DNA of 64,000 nt from Thermothelomyces thermophilus ATCC 42464 (GCF_000226095.1 NC_016473.1:4960001-5024000), one strand, 5' to 3'. Shown: positions 9,527 through 21,268, counted from the stretch's first letter. Numbers and translations: made by a program. Notes: generated from the letters alone by a model not told the origin.

Positions 9527-11542
9527 ATGGCTGGAGACCCATCGCTGTCGACCGAAGCCCTGTTTGACGAGGAGCGCAAAGAGTGGATTGAACTGCTCGA
9601 AGGGTCAACCAGTTCGTCTCCGAAACCTCCCACAATGATGCGGCGCGCGCTTGCAGAGATGTCAGTCAACAGCAAGATTGGCACATCGAGCACTCTGCTT
9701 CCACTATGCAGCTCTGGGCCAACGACAGATTGGGAGAGAGAATATTCGAAGCTGCGGGTGCATTTTGCAGCTCTCGAACAACGACTCCTGGATGTAGGGC
9801 GCAGGGCGAGGGAGTTTCGCGAGTCGCGAGAAGGATGGATTAAATACGCCCGGTCGCTCGAGGCAAAGATTAAGATTCTAGAGAAGAAGGTTCAGCGCAA
9901 TCAGAGTACGGATGGCCGGCCCGTTTCTTCGAGCAGTGCGAAGCCACAACCCGCTCCAGCCGGCGAGGGTGGTACACTTTCTGACACCAACGCTCGTTGG
10001 TCGGACCCCCTCTCTGGACGAGAACCGGAGGCCCGTCTCAAGGGAGGCAGTCGCCCCTCCAAACCTTTGATGGGCAGTGATGCGGCATGCATGCCAGCAA
10101 CGCCCGTGACGGAGGATGGAGCACGGTTGGCCGATGAGGAGACTCAGGACGGGAGTGACGAAGCGGTTCAGCTGCCGACCATACCTGCGGAGATGGTACA
10201 AAAACCCGAGATTACCATCAAAAAGGAACCTTCATCGGATCCCCCGGTCGTTGTCTCCGAAAGACCCGTGCGCAAACGGAAGCACGGGGGTGACAATGCA
10301 GGCACACCAGTCCGGCTTCGCAGAATCAAGAGCGAGCACAGCTCCAGTTCAGATCCTGTCATCACCGCAGAGGTGCCCGTTTTTTGCCCCCACGAGAGTA
10401 TAGATTTAGATGAAGAGGAGCAAGGGATTCCGACGCCGAGGAAGCTGCGAGATTGGGAACGACGTCTCCTTCGTGAAGAGAGGGAGGAGCAGAAAGACGA
10501 GGATGCCTCGTTCGGTCGGCATCTTGGCGAGACACGCTCGGCTAAAGAACGAGAACCAGCCCAAGGTCCGGATGCCCTCCCGGCCGCACCCTGTGTATCC
10601 CCCAACAAATCGCCAAAGACACGAAAGGACCGCGTTCCACACATCAGACCGGGCTGGACAAGATATTCGGGAATCGCTGATGTCGCTGAGGAAACATTCG
10701 AATCGTTCTACTCTCCCGAGCCGCCGCGACCCGGAATGAGACCGCCGCGTCAAACAGCGGCGCAGGGACGCCTGCACTCACTGTTGCACGAAGGCTCACC
10801 AAATAAGGCCGGTGCTATTCTGCCCCCGGCCCGCCTGAGACGTGCTAAGGTGAAAGTCCGCTGTAGCCAAGAGGATACCGAGAATATTGCACCGGGTGAG
10901 GAGGGCGAGCAGGATCACGAGGGTTTCATGAAGCAGTCTCGAACCGCAGAATCCTCCACGGAATCCCCTCTGCGAAGGAAGCCACAAGGCAAAGACAGTC
11001 TTCCGAGGCCGAGTCGACTGCGAGATCGGCCACTGGCGGAATTGCGGCCCGAGGATTTCAAGGTCAACCCCAGGTCCAACAACGGGTATAAGTATGCGTT
11101 CGACGAGGTTGTGCGCAATAGGGAGGAGCGGGCGGAGCTTGCGGGCTGCACCGACCCCAATTGCTGCGGCAAGAAATTTCGGGCGATGGCGGAGTCGGAA
11201 CTTAGCGCTGCTGGACCGGGCATTCTCTCGCGCGTGTCCGACATCAAGTTGATGGAGAATTACCTAGGTCACGATGCATACCGGCTCGTCGAGATGCCGC
11301 TCGAGGAGCGGCAGGAGATCTGGCTCAAGGCCAAAACACAAGACTTGGCAGATCGGTATGGAAGACACAGACACAGATTTGCGAGGAGACCCTCGCCGCC
11401 CGGATACTGGAATCCCGACTTCCCCAGCACACAGGAGATCAGAGCAAGCAAAGAAGAAGCTCAGCGGCTTGAGAGGGAAGTTGTGGAAGAGAGATGGCGA
11501 GAAGCAATGCGGGGAGGGAAGTGGTTATTTAGGGACGAGTGA
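9527..11542 (+). CDS. SAE2: DNA end-resection factor Sae2/Ctp1/CtIP
   Basis: Single exon, 671 residues. Sae2/CtIP activates the Mre11 complex to trim protein-blocked double-strand ends and start recombination. An N-terminal coiled coil (about 66-125) fits the family's oligomerisation region. A long charged, disordered middle follows. The C-terminal Sae2 domain (about 525-640) has the Cys cluster CTDPNCCGKKF and a GRHRHRF block. Next comes RRPSPPGYWNPDFPSTQ, which lines up with the end of human CtIP: S623 (SP) matches the CDK site T847 and T635 (TQ) the ATM/ATR site T859. About 50 charged residues follow and the protein ends KWLFRDE. Start chosen as the ATG after CTTAGAAG, ahead of the coiled coil. 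The MluI box upstream fits S-phase control. Confidence 0.9.
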   Translation: MAGDPSLSTEALFDEERKEWIELLEGSTSSSPKPPTMMRRALAEMSVNSKIGTSSTLLPLCSSGPTTDWEREYSKLRVHFAALEQRLLDVGRRAREFRESREGWIKYARSLEAKIKILEKKVQRNQSTDGRPVSSSSAKPQPAPAGEGGTLSDTNARWSDPLSGREPEARLKGGSRPSKPLMGSDAACMPATPVTEDGARLADEETQDGSDEAVQLPTIPAEMVQKPEITIKKEPSSDPPVVVSERPVRKRKHGGDNAGTPVRLRRIKSEHSSSSDPVITAEVPVFCPHESIDLDEEEQGIPTPRKLRDWERRLLREEREEQKDEDASFGRHLGETRSAKEREPAQGPDALPAAPCVSPNKSPKTRKDRVPHIRPGWTRYSGIADVAEETFESFYSPEPPRPGMRPPRQTAAQGRLHSLLHEGSPNKAGAILPPARLRRAKVKVRCSQEDTENIAPGEEGEQDHEGFMKQSRTAESSTESPLRRKPQGKDSLPRPSRLRDRPLAELRPEDFKVNPRSNNGYKYAFDEVVRNREERAELAGCTDPNCCGKKFRAMAESELSAAGPGILSRVSDIKLMENYLGHDAYRLVEMPLEERQEIWLKAKTQDLADRYGRHRHRFARRPSPPGYWNPDFPSTQEIRASKEEAQRLEREVVEERWREAMRGGKWLFRDE

Positions 11543-12550
11543 AGTTGCAATTCAAGTAGGCGGATTGCGCGAGCGACCGGCTTCCGTCGGATACCGGAAA
11601 GAGTACCCAACCACTGAGAGTTATTGTTTTGAATGAAACATGACGAATGGGCGGTTGAACATGGCCAACTGAGCCTTCTGTAGCCCGTGACGGTTGATAA
11701 CTCTGCGTGCTGGTAGTGTAGACCAACAGCGCACCATTCTTTGACTCGCAGTGCCGTTGATGTGGGTTTGTGTTATTTTTTACTATTTTATTTTAGTTTT
11801 ATTTGGGTCTTTGCTCGTCTCCCCCCAAAACATCCCGACGAAACCCCCAGATAACTGACCCCAAGTGAACCCATTGTTGGTGGGCGATAGCGGCTTTGGG
11901 GTCCGAGCGTCGACCAGGCTCTTGCCGCCTGCGCTTTAGTTAGCGTTTCCTGAGCGATCGTAAATTTTGTCGCAAGAGTGGAAACCCCGAAACCCACCAG
12001 CTCCTACATCGCTTCTTCTTGGCGCACCCTTGCGCGCTCAGCTGCTCAACGACAGACGGAATCATCCAATGTGCTAGCATCTCGATCCTGCCTTTTTTTT
12101 CTTTCCTTCCCTCGACACTGAACCGGGGCAAGTGGACAGCGACGCCCCCGGCGAGACAAGTGCCCCGACCGACTCGCATTCAGCAGCCCAGAGCAGCAGC
12201 GAATCGGCATTGCATTTTAATTCGTAATAGTCAGCAGCAGCAGCAGCGCCCAAACCTAGGACTTCTTCGGTCGTGTGCAAGTTGCAAGGCGCAACAGGGC
12301 AGGGAAAGCGCAGTCGGAAACAAAGGAATTTCCGGGCACCATCCATTGAAAAGACCGCCGGTCCCAGAGCCACTAGCGTCGCCATCCCCGACGCCATCCC
12401 CGACGCCATCCCGCCAACTCGCCGTCGAGTTGATCCCTCCGATCCAGGCCTCTCTGCTGGGCTCCCGACCCACGACGACTCGCCGCGGTGGCCCTCACAT
12501 CGGGTGAGCAGCTACCGCAACAACCACAACACCACGCACCCCACGCCGGC
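11543..12550. other. Intergenic region and probable UBP3 leader
   Basis: The first part is the SAE2 3' side. From about 12010 the sequence becomes rich in C, A and G repeats, including CAG triplets at 12231-12246 and a 12-bp repeat (CGCCATCCCCGA) near 12387-12413. It looks like a long 5' leader of UBP3, perhaps with a leader intron from the GTGAGC at 12503. An open frame at 12019-12507 has no motif and is not called. Confidence 0.5.
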
Positions 12551-15500
12551 ATGATGAACAATCGGGGGCATCTGCCGGCTGGGCAGCAGGTGCAAGGGAG
12601 TGCTGACATGGGTCCCGCGCCCGCCGGCGGTCCTCTACCTCGCCGCGGCGGCCGGCCCCAGCACTACCCCCCAGCCCACGCCTACCACCACGGCCATCAC
12701 AGTCACCACAACCATCCACAACCACATGTCAGCCAGCCAATGTATCCCGCCGGCTACATGGCCGCCCCCTACGCCGGCGCCCACTACTACATGCCTCCGC
12801 CCTACCAGAACGGCGCCATGCCCGGCCCGGCCGGCTACATGCCCTATCCCAACCCAGGATATGTCCGGTCGCCTCCCGCGATGCAGCACTTCGTACCGAT
12901 GCAGCAGTCGTATGGCCGCCCCCCGCAACACTCCCCCATTGTCTCTTCACCCTACCACCCCCCACCTCCCGCCGCCGCGCCCGTCGTCCCGCCCATGCCA
13001 CACACTCCGTCCTCCACCCACTCTCACGTCCTCCCGCCTCCTATGACTCCTCCAGTCCAGCAGTTTCACGAGACTGCTGTTCAACCCCAGATGCCCGTTC
13101 CAGTGCAACTCCCTCCTCAGCCCCAGCCGGAGCAGCCTCCTCAGTCCGAGCCCCAGCCTGGGTCGCGCCCGGTGTCGCAGCAAGAGGCGTATCCCCCCCC
13201 TCCCCCTCCTCAGCAGGCGTCCGAACCTGCCACCAAGCCATCCCCGACTCCCTCTGTCCAGCCGCCCAGACAGCCTTTCAGGCCACCGGTATGTTGCCGA
13301 AACCGGGTAGCTTCCGGGTATCGCGTCTCGTGTGCTGACTCCGTTTTAGCTCCCCTGGCTCTCTCAGCCTGATCTTCCCTTCCCCCAACGCACATCGAAG
13401 CTGAGGAGGAGAAAGAAGCACCTTGGCGCTGATGCCGAGAGAGTCGAGTTGCCCGGACAGCACGCACCCACTACTGACGCTCCCGTCGAAGACCCGGTGG
13501 CTCGGCAACCTTCGGAGGATGCGCAGCAAGCCGGTGGTTCTACCCCGAAAGCGGAGTCCAAGACCGAGGCCCCCGCCACCCGGTCTGAGACACCTTCCAC
13601 CCAAGATCAGCCCTCCGAGCCCGCTGTTTCGAGCGCACCAACCACACCGAGTTCTGCGCAGCCGCCCAAGGTGTCTGCCGCTACCCCAAGCACTCCGGCC
13701 GGCGTGAAGCCTGCGGTACCCGCAGTTCCCGTTGTCCCTGCGTTGCCCAAGGCGAGCCCGAAAGAGGCCAAGTCATCGGCTGCCGTTGAGAAGGCGGCCC
13801 CTGCCAGGGCCCAAGCCGCCGTCGCCCCTGCCGAACAGCCGGCCGAGGCCGCCAAGCTGGCTGGGGAGAAGGTGGATGGGAGCGCCGAGGTTGCCCAGCC
13901 GGCACCTGCCTGGTCCAAGCCGAAGCTTTGGACGGGTCTTTTTTCCAAGCCTGGCAGCTCTGTCGCAAGCACAAGCTCTGCAGCCGCTGCCGCCCAGGCG
14001 CAGACCAACGGCAACACGGCAGAGGGTTCGACCGTGGTGCCCGGACCCGGCGGCTTCGCCAAGGCCAACGCGAACTCGCTCGCGCAGGCCCTGCAAGCCT
14101 ACCGCCCCGGCATCCCCGACCGGCTTGCCTTCCTAGAGCCGAGGGGTCTCGTGAATACCGGTAATATGTGTTATATGAATTCGGTGAGCACCACTCTTCG
14201 GGGGGCTCTTCCCGACTTTGCATTTTCTTTTTTTTCTGACTCGTCGCTAGGTTTTGCAAGTTCTCATCTTTTGCATTCCTTTCTTGGACTTCCTCGACCA
14301 AGTCAGCAAGAAGGCCGCCCACAGTTTCAAGAGCGAGACGCCTCTGTTGGATGCGATGTAAGTTTCCCGCGCGGTTTCATTTTAACGCTGCACTTTTGCT
14401 GATGTCAAACAGGATCATGTTCATGCGCGAGTTTAAGGTGATAGACTCGGCCACGTCGGCGGAGCAGCTCAGGAAGCGCCTCAAGAGCGAGGAGTACGAG
14501 AAGTTCGGCGAGCCTTTCACCCCCGAGTTCGTTTATGACGCCATCCGGACGCTTCCTCGCTTTGCGAGCATGAGGGTAAGTTTGGAGTATCTCGGGATCT
14601 AGGTATCACACTAACGAGCCGGCAGCGCGGTCATCAACAAGATGCCCAAGAATTCCTCGGGTTCCTCCTCGAGGGTCTCCATGACGAGTGCGTCCAGGTG
14701 ATGCGTACGGTGCCCGCTTCGACTGCATCTACCGCTCCTAACTCGTCACTTCCGTCTCCGACCTCGTCGAGGGCAAACGATGCCTCAGAGGGTGGTGATG
14801 ACTGGCTCGAGGTTGGTCCCCGTCAGCGGTCCGCCGTCACGCGGTCCTCAGGTCACTCGAATACGTTGTCACCCATCACCAAGATCTTCGGCGGGCAGCT
14901 GCGCTCGGAACTGCGCGTCCCGGGCAACAAGAATTCTGTCACGCTCGAGCCATACCAGCCTCTGCAGCTCGACATTGGCTCTCCTGAGGTGCGGAACATT
15001 ATCGACGCCCTCAAGGGCCTCACGCGACCCGAAGTGCTCCATGGCGACTTCAACTCACCCCACGGCAAGGACGTCCGGGCGACCAAGCAGGTCTTCATCG
15101 AGTCTGTGCCGCCGGTCTTGATCTTGCACCTGAAGCGCTTCCAATTCGACGCCGAGGGCTACGGCGGCACCGTTAAGATCTGGAAGAAGGTCGGTTATCC
15201 GCTCGAGTTCGAGTTCCCCCGGGAAGTGCTGTCGCGCCAGACCCGCAACAGCATCCTTGCGGAGAACTCGGGCACTCCTCGGTACCGTCTGATTGCGGTC
15301 GTCTACCACCACGGCAAGAACGCCAGCGGCGGTCACTACACTGTCGACGTCCGCCGCCAGGACGGCCGGGAATGGATCCGGATTGATGACACAGTCATTC
15401 GGCGGGTGCGGGATGAGGATGTCGCCGAGAGCGGCGCCGAGGAGGACGCCGGCAAGATCGACGGCCGAAGAGACGCGGGCGCCGCTGCCTCGGGCAACCG

Positions 15501-15693
15501 CTTCCTTGGAATCGACGACGAGGACACTGGGGATGACGACGGCTGGAAGCAGGCGGCTGGCGGCAAGAAATGGAGCAGCGTCGTCAACGGCGCGTCGACG
15601 GCTTCCTCCAACGGCCAGAAAGCCAAGCAGCAGCACAAGGAGAGCATGAAGGAGAACAAGGTCGCTTACCTGCTGTTCTACCAGCGCATCTGA
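12551..15693 (+). CDS. UBP3: Ubiquitin carboxyl-terminal hydrolase, Ubp3/USP10 type
   Basis: Five exons: 12551-13288, 13350-14183, 14251-14357, 14413-14575 and 14626-15693, giving 969 residues. The N-terminal 500 residues are low-complexity: Pro/His/Gln/Tyr-rich, then Ala/Pro/Lys-rich with a PWLSQPDLPFP motif. The USP domain begins GLVNTGNMCYMNS with catalytic C520. It continues through the QQDAQEFLGFLLEGLHDE box and SVPPVLILHLKRFQFD, and has catalytic H851 in ASGGHYTVDV. It ends at AYLLFYQRI. Yeast Ubp3 removes ubiquitin in vesicle transport, ribophagy and stress signalling with the cofactor Bre5. The intron after MCYMNS falls right behind the catalytic Cys box. The start is the first of two adjacent ATGs; the upstream in-frame GTG is not a fungal start. 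Confidence 0.92.
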
Positions 15694-16748
15694 ATCCCGC
15701 GATCGGCGGGATTCGAATGGATACGGGTACGCAGTCCCAACTACAGGGAATACAAGATGACGTGTGTGATTCACACCGTCTAGGCGCACCACCATGATGA
15801 GGACAACGTGGCGTTACGGAGGAAAAAGAAAAAGGGGAAAAAAGGGCACCTGGCCGATAGACGCATCGTTCCTCTTCCTTTGCTCGAAGAGCGTTCCCAC
15901 GAAGGCTCTAAGGAAAGCCGTCTGATTGCCCGGGCCTCTCTGTTCAAATCAGGGCACAATGTCTGATTCACCTCAAGGAAAGAAGTTTATGACGCCAATA
16001 ATCCTAATGTCGGCCGGCGGACCAGGGACAACACCGCCAAGCGTCTCGGCCGGGCCCGACTAGCCACCGATGCACCCTTCGCCGACATGATTCCATACAA
16101 TCTACAGCTACCGCCTCCTATACACCTTGCATCACCCAAACAAGTCGACACCATTTCCTTTCGACCCGAGTCGTACTTACCGAGCACCACACCCCCCGCG
16201 ACATCCTCGTGTCGAATGCATCGGGTGCAGCTAGCTCGGCTGGCGAACGGAGTGCCAACGGGCGAATCCGTTACCGATCTGGCCGACTTCAGGTTTAGTG
16301 ATGGAGGTTATGATACGTCTGTCCGACGCGGTCACGTTATGCCTACCTAAAAAAGAAAGAGAGAGAGAGAGAGAGACGGGATTAACGTATCGCGTATGAA
16401 GTAAAAATAAAAGTTGATGTTCTGATATGCTGATGGTGCGGCAGGAGATGTGCCGCGATTCGTGGAGCATTTGGCGTCGATCGCCGCGGCTGAGCCATGC
16501 TTCCCTTGTGTCATTCATTCGGCATTTTCCATCATGATTAGCTTGGTCGTGGTTGTGCAGTTATCAAGATTGGTTGATTACCGGGTCGTGAGTCCGTCTC
16601 AGTTGTCCAAAGGCACCACCATCCGGGCATTCCAAAAGAGTGGAAGGCCTGCTTCAAATAGGCTCCCAACGTTTGCTGAGGATGGTATCCAAACCCCATT
16701 TACCGAATAGGGTCTTCTCGGGTCTGGCTGCGTTCCCCCTAACGGAAA
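15694..16748. other. Convergent intergenic region
   Basis: Separates the 3' ends of UBP3 and the GT8 gene. A GA dinucleotide run lies at about 16351-16376. No gene is supported; open frames are short and lack motifs. Confidence 0.6.
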
Positions 16749-18375
16749 CTACCCTCTTTGCTCCCCAATCCCGTTCTTGGCCTCCCATGCTCTCCTCTCC
16801 GCATCGACTTCCCACCACCACCGATCCAGCACATCGTCGTCGTCGTCGGTGCCGTCGGCGTCGTCGGTGTGGTGGTCGCCGTCGCCACCATCATCCCTCC
16901 CTGTCCGAGCCTGTCGCCCGTTTGGCGCTCCATCATCATCATCACCCCCGTTCTGCTTCTCTTGACGGTCGACCGCCTTCGCCTTCACCTTCGTCTCCTC
17001 CTCCTTCTTCTTCTGTTTCTTCTCCCACGGCTTGGGCGTCAGGATATAGTGCACGTTGCGCACTTCGGCGTCCCGCCAGATGGCGCGGTGCACGCCCCGG
17101 CGGCGCATCGGCCAGAGCGCGTTGTAGACGTAGGGCAGGGCCACCCAGCGGCCGGCAAAGAGGAGCCCGAGCAGGCTCTGGTCGGCAAAGGGCAGCCGCT
17201 CGGGCGGGGTCGGCTCCGGCCCGCACAGCGCGTCCAGCACGGCGCGGTAGATGTCTACCCCGCCCGCCGACGACGACGACGACGACGGCGCCAGCACCAG
17301 CAGCCCGCCGTTGAGCTGGCCCATGCCGTCGTCCGGCGATCCCCCGGACGTCTGCGCCCCTGCCGGGTCGGCGTGCTGCTGCGTGAAGGCGCAGTGGTCG
17401 GGCGTCCAGTCGCGCGGGTAGTGCGCGAAGTGGAGGGGGTTGCAGGTGCAGGCGTCTTTTTTTTTGTTTATTTTTTTTCTCTCTGTTTTAGTGTCCCTTG
17501 AACGTGGTGAACAAGGGGGAAGGAATTGGGGGAGGGGGGAGTGGTGGGAAAACAAAACAAAACAAAAAAAAAAAAAGAAAAAAAAGAGAAAAAGAAATAG
17601 ACGTACGAGTGGCGGCAAACAACCGATTCTCGTTGTCGAGCGGCAGGTCAAACAGCTCGTCCATGTTGCGGCGGACCAGCATGTCGGCGTCGAGCAGGAC
17701 GATGCGGGAGTAGGCGGCCAGCGAGAAAGCGGCGAGCTTGGTGAAGCAGTCGCGAAAGCGCGGGTCGTGCGCGTACCAGCCGTTGCGGGAGCCGCTACCA
17801 CCACCGTTGGTACTGTTACCGTTGGTGGTAGTGGTGGTGGTGGTGGTGGTGGTGGTGGTGGTGGTGGTGGTGGTGGTGGTGGTGCTGTTGCTGCTGCCGC
17901 CATCATCATCATCATCGGCTTCGCGGTCGGCGACGGCACTGCCTCCCCGCTTCGCCGCCGCGCCGTTTCGGCCGTCGGTGCCGACGACGGCGCCCGCTTG
18001 CGGCGGCGGGGTTCCGGGAAAGATATAGGGCACGCGCTGGAGGGGGATCCCTCTCTCGGCAAGGGCGCGGACGGTATCGTCGGCGAGAGTGCCGGTGTGG
18101 AGGGCGACCAGGGGGTACTTGGACCCGACCCGGCGGAGGGAAAAGGCGAGGGTGAGGAGGCCCGGCAGGTACGAGTCCTTGGTTATCAGGGACGCCCAAA
18201 CTGGCCGGCCGTGTTAGCCCACCACGCCTGCGATAGATAAATAAGGGTGGAGAGATACGGTAGAAGGGGGTAAGTGTAGGGGGCGCCAGCAAAGCGAGCT
18301 CGGTGAGAAGAAGGAGTGTAGAGGCGTGTGTACTGTACTCTTATCGGAAGCGACCACCTTCTCGTGGGCGCTCAT
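16749..18375 (-). CDS. Glycosyltransferase family 8 protein with polythreonine insert
   Basis: Three exons on the minus strand: 18375-18339, 18200-17607 and 17455-16749, giving 445 residues. The core starts IWASLITKDSYLPGLLTLAF, has KYPLVALHT, the metal-binding DAD motif in SRIVLLDADMLVRRNMDELF, and HACTCNPLHFAHYPRDWTPD, as in fungal glycogenin- or galactinol-synthase-like enzymes that use a nucleotide sugar. Between RVPYIFPGT and GWYAHDPRFRDCF lies an insert of about 70 residues with poly-Asp and about 20 Thr (ACC codons, plus-strand GGT repeat 17831-17884). The C terminus after residue 370 is acidic and Lys/Asp-rich with WWWEVDAERRAWEAKNG. The intron at 17456-17606 is rich in A on the plus strand. 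Acceptor sugar unknown. Confidence 0.85.
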
Positions 18376-19291
18376 TTTATAGGAAGAGAGGGAGGGACTC
18401 CCAACTGATTTCTTCGACTGCTTTTGGTATTCTGTCTTGGTAAATACTGATTTGGCGAGAACTCCCAAGGATGATACGAGGGCACGGTGATGATGTTGGA
18501 CCTAGGCAAAGCAAAGTGCAACAACAAAAATGATGATGATGAGGATGATGATGATGTATCCCTCGAGGATTCAGGGCATTTTGACGCAGCAGAATACCAT
18601 TTTTGGTCTTTGGGAGAAGGAGCTGGATTGCTTGCGGGCAACAACGAAATGTCTCCTTAGCTCCAGAGCGGCTAATGTGTGTCTTCTACCTCGAATGCCG
18701 ACAACGCCCACGAGCTGTCTCGAATCACAGAATATTCTATGGTCTTCGCTTGCGGTTGACGTCACACGGCGGAGGGAAAGCGATATGCCGTGGTGGAGCC
18801 GAAGGAAGGGCTTGTATCCCGGCTTCCAACTACAAACCCGGAAAACCCCTCGGATGAAGAGTAGGTGGATGCTCTTGGCCATTCTCGTCTTGAACCCCGA
18901 AGCCTTGTTGGTGCCCAGACATGGCGCTCCCTCCCTGACCTAAGAGTCTTCTCTGGGTTAGCCAAGCGGATCACTAACCAGCGATAAATATACTCAACTG
19001 AACCTTGGATACCAAATCCTCAACCAAGTCGACGCCTAAGAACAAAACGACCGCTGGGAAAGCACTTCAATTTATGCCTGTATGCAGAAGTGATGGAATC
19101 CATGCACGCCTCTCCAAATTTGGCCCCCTACCCACGGCTATTGCCGGAGCCAACGAGGAACGCCAGCAGAATGCCAGCAGTATCTCAGCCGAAGCACCCA
19201 CCCCTCCTCCCCTTCCCCCCTTACCCCCTTCCAATGCCTATCAGCTAGACAGCCCTCAGTCTCTCGCAGACTAGCTGCGCACGCGTGCCTC
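18376..19291. other. Intergenic region between GT8 promoter and REX3 3' end
   Basis: No gene seen. The GT8 promoter should lie in the first few hundred bases; ATGATG triplets occur at about 18529-18557. The stretch at 19197-19240 is a C/T-rich run. Short open frames on both strands have no motif. Confidence 0.55.
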
Positions 19292-21268
19292 CTAGCTTTC
19301 AAGAAACGCCTCGCTCAGCTTGCCCTCCCCATCCTTCCTTCCCCCGGGCGGCACAAACTCCCCGTTCACCAAGCGCCATCCCTCGCCCTTCATGGCGTTC
19401 CACTTCTCCTGGACCTTGAGCCGTACTAGCTCGCCCGCAGCCCGGGCATCCTCGGCACTGTCATGCCCCATCTCTTCGCCCTCGATTTCCACTTGGATTG
19501 CCTTGTTGAGCTGCGTCTCCATGAGCATTTTGAGACCGTACCGCATCGGTAGGCCGCGGCGGTGAGGAAACAACAGGATGGTGTCGATGAGGGTAGGATG
19601 GATGATTCGGACTGCGTTGAGATCGTTTTCCAAGCCGTGCCCAATCAGTGGCGTGTCGGGCGAGATGAGCGAGAAGAGCAGGTTGCGAGCCACGACGGGC
19701 GATGGGACGATTCGCATCTTCTTCCGCGCCCTGGGCTTGCCCCCTTCGGGCGCCCTCCCGTCTCCGCCCTCATCCTCCTCCTCCTGGGGTCCACTGTTTA
19801 CATCCTCCTCACCCGACCACGGCTCGGCATTGACAATGTCCTCCGGCCACACACCAGAATACCGCGAGTTGAGGTCCAAAATCTCGCCCACCGGCCGCAC
19901 CAGGACGTCCAAGAGCTCCTTTCCGTCCGGCCAGCTCGTGGCCGTCAGTCGGATCAACTCCATCCCGCGCACCGTGTAGCCCATTTCGCAGTCGAAGCAG
20001 ACGGCGCGGTCCTTTGGCGCGAGCGGATTCGGCGGGGTCTCGGCGAACGGGATGATAGACGCCAGGCGCGCCGGCGACGTCGTCTTGAAGACGTGCGTGT
20101 TGCTGCTCACGCAGCCTGCTGACTCACCCACCACTTGCTGACAGCACCGGTACCGTCTGGACGGTTTCTCCGTGTCGCCGAGGCTCCGTTCGGGGTAGTA
20201 CGCCTTGCCCGGGTGATGGACGCATTTGCCGCCCGATGTGAGAGCCCCATCCTCCTCGCGGCGACCGGGAAACACTTGGAAGCGCGTCCTGCAGCGGTCG
20301 CACACTTCGTAACCCAACGACGCCTCTTCCCCTTCGCGCGCCTTGCTAATCTCCTCCTCGGTAGGGGCTGACGGAACATAGCCCCACTGGGCGAGCTTAT
20401 CAATCGGCGTTTGCAAGTAGACAAGGAACTTGACTTCCTGCTCGGGCGTGAGGCCTGTGTTTATGACCTTGGGCGGTCCCAGGACCGGTTTTCTTGGTGT
20501 GTTCGACCCCGGTGTTGCTGCGGCTTCTTTCTTCTTGCGCTCGGCAACGCGCTCGTCCCTCCACTGGCCGACGGTCATCCTCTTGTAGGTCATGATGCGG
20601 TTTTTGATAACGTTCTGGTAGATAGACGGCTTCTCCGTCGCCATTTTCTGCTCCTCGTCCAATGCTAACCAGATGAGTTCTTGGGCCGACAAAACCAGCT
20701 GCTGCTCATCTTCCTTGGCGTCTTTCTTCAGCTCGTTGTTGAGGCGTTGGAATTGCTCGTGAAGAAGCTTGAGAGCTTTATATCGAAAGTCGTGGGGAGC
20801 TGGCGCAGCTGTCTTTAGGTGTCGGGGATTGAGTGATTCAGGCTTCCTAGGTTCGACCTTTTGTGGCGTGGCCTGTTGCGGTGTAACCTTTCGGGGCGTG
20901 GCACCCTGTTCAGGGCCTTTACTAGTCGAGGGAGATGGGACCGAGTTTGGTGATGGCTTGGTTGGTGTTGCACCCGCAGCTGGTTGGCCTGGCAGCTCGG
21001 GCTGTTTTCGCTTCAAGGGTGGCGGCGAAACCGGGCCTTTGGCTGTGGAAGGCTGAGGCTTCGCCGGAGTAGGCTGATCCGGGGTAGACGCAGGCTCGGA
21101 AGAGACCTTTCGACGTTTTCGTGGCCCGTCTTCATCCTGGCTACCACCATCTGCTTGTTTCGTTGGAGTGCTTTGGTCCCGAGGGTGTTGCCACGGGCAG
21201 TTGGCCTTGGTGCAGCTGTCCCCTGTGGGGCAGGGAATCAACTTGAAGTTCCGCAGAACGGCATCCAT
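19292..21268 (-). CDS. REX3: RNA exonuclease 3 (DEDDh 3'-5' exonuclease)
   Basis: Single exon, 658 residues. The N terminus has a CCCH-like zinc site (CPTGDSCTKANCPWQH, about 13-28), followed by a Pro/Lys-rich linker. A Cys/His module (CDRCRTRFQVF to CCQQVV, about 325-390) precedes the exonuclease domain. DEDDh residues are D426 and E428 (FDCEMG), D549 (GLENDL), H602 and D607 (GHDSAEDA). Rex3 and its REXO1 kin trim 3' ends of RNase MRP RNA, snRNAs and snoRNAs in the nucleus. An acidic insert (EEEDEGGDGRAPEGG) lies inside the exonuclease domain. A CCCCAG with a CTTGAC branch site just upstream could be a leader-intron acceptor. Confidence 0.9.
   Translation of the reverse strand: MDAVLRNFKLIPCPTGDSCTKANCPWQHPRDQSTPTKQADGGSQDEDGPRKRRKVSSEPASTPDQPTPAKPQPSTAKGPVSPPPLKRKQPELPGQPAAGATPTKPSPNSVPSPSTSKGPEQGATPRKVTPQQATPQKVEPRKPESLNPRHLKTAAPAPHDFRYKALKLLHEQFQRLNNELKKDAKEDEQQLVLSAQELIWLALDEEQKMATEKPSIYQNVIKNRIMTYKRMTVGQWRDERVAERKKKEAAATPGSNTPRKPVLGPPKVINTGLTPEQEVKFLVYLQTPIDKLAQWGYVPSAPTEEEISKAREGEEASLGYEVCDRCRTRFQVFPGRREEDGALTSGGKCVHHPGKAYYPERSLGDTEKPSRRYRCCQQVVGESAGCVSSNTHVFKTTSPARLASIIPFAETPPNPLAPKDRAVCFDCEMGYTVRGMELIRLTATSWPDGKELLDVLVRPVGEILDLNSRYSGVWPEDIVNAEPWSGEEDVNSGPQEEEDEGGDGRAPEGGKPRARKKMRIVPSPVVARNLLFSLISPDTPLIGHGLENDLNAVRIIHPTLIDTILLFPHRRGLPMRYGLKMLMETQLNKAIQVEIEGEEMGHDSAEDARAAGELVRLKVQEKWNAMKGEGWRLVNGEFVPPGGRKDGEGKLSEAFLES

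Noticed and set aside
12019-12507. Open frame before UBP3
   Set aside because: Low-complexity leader without motif; the UBP3 start at 12551 is sufficient.
15940-15965. tRNA-like T-loop (TGTTCAAATC)
   Set aside because: No matching T-stem, acceptor stem or anticodon arm around it.
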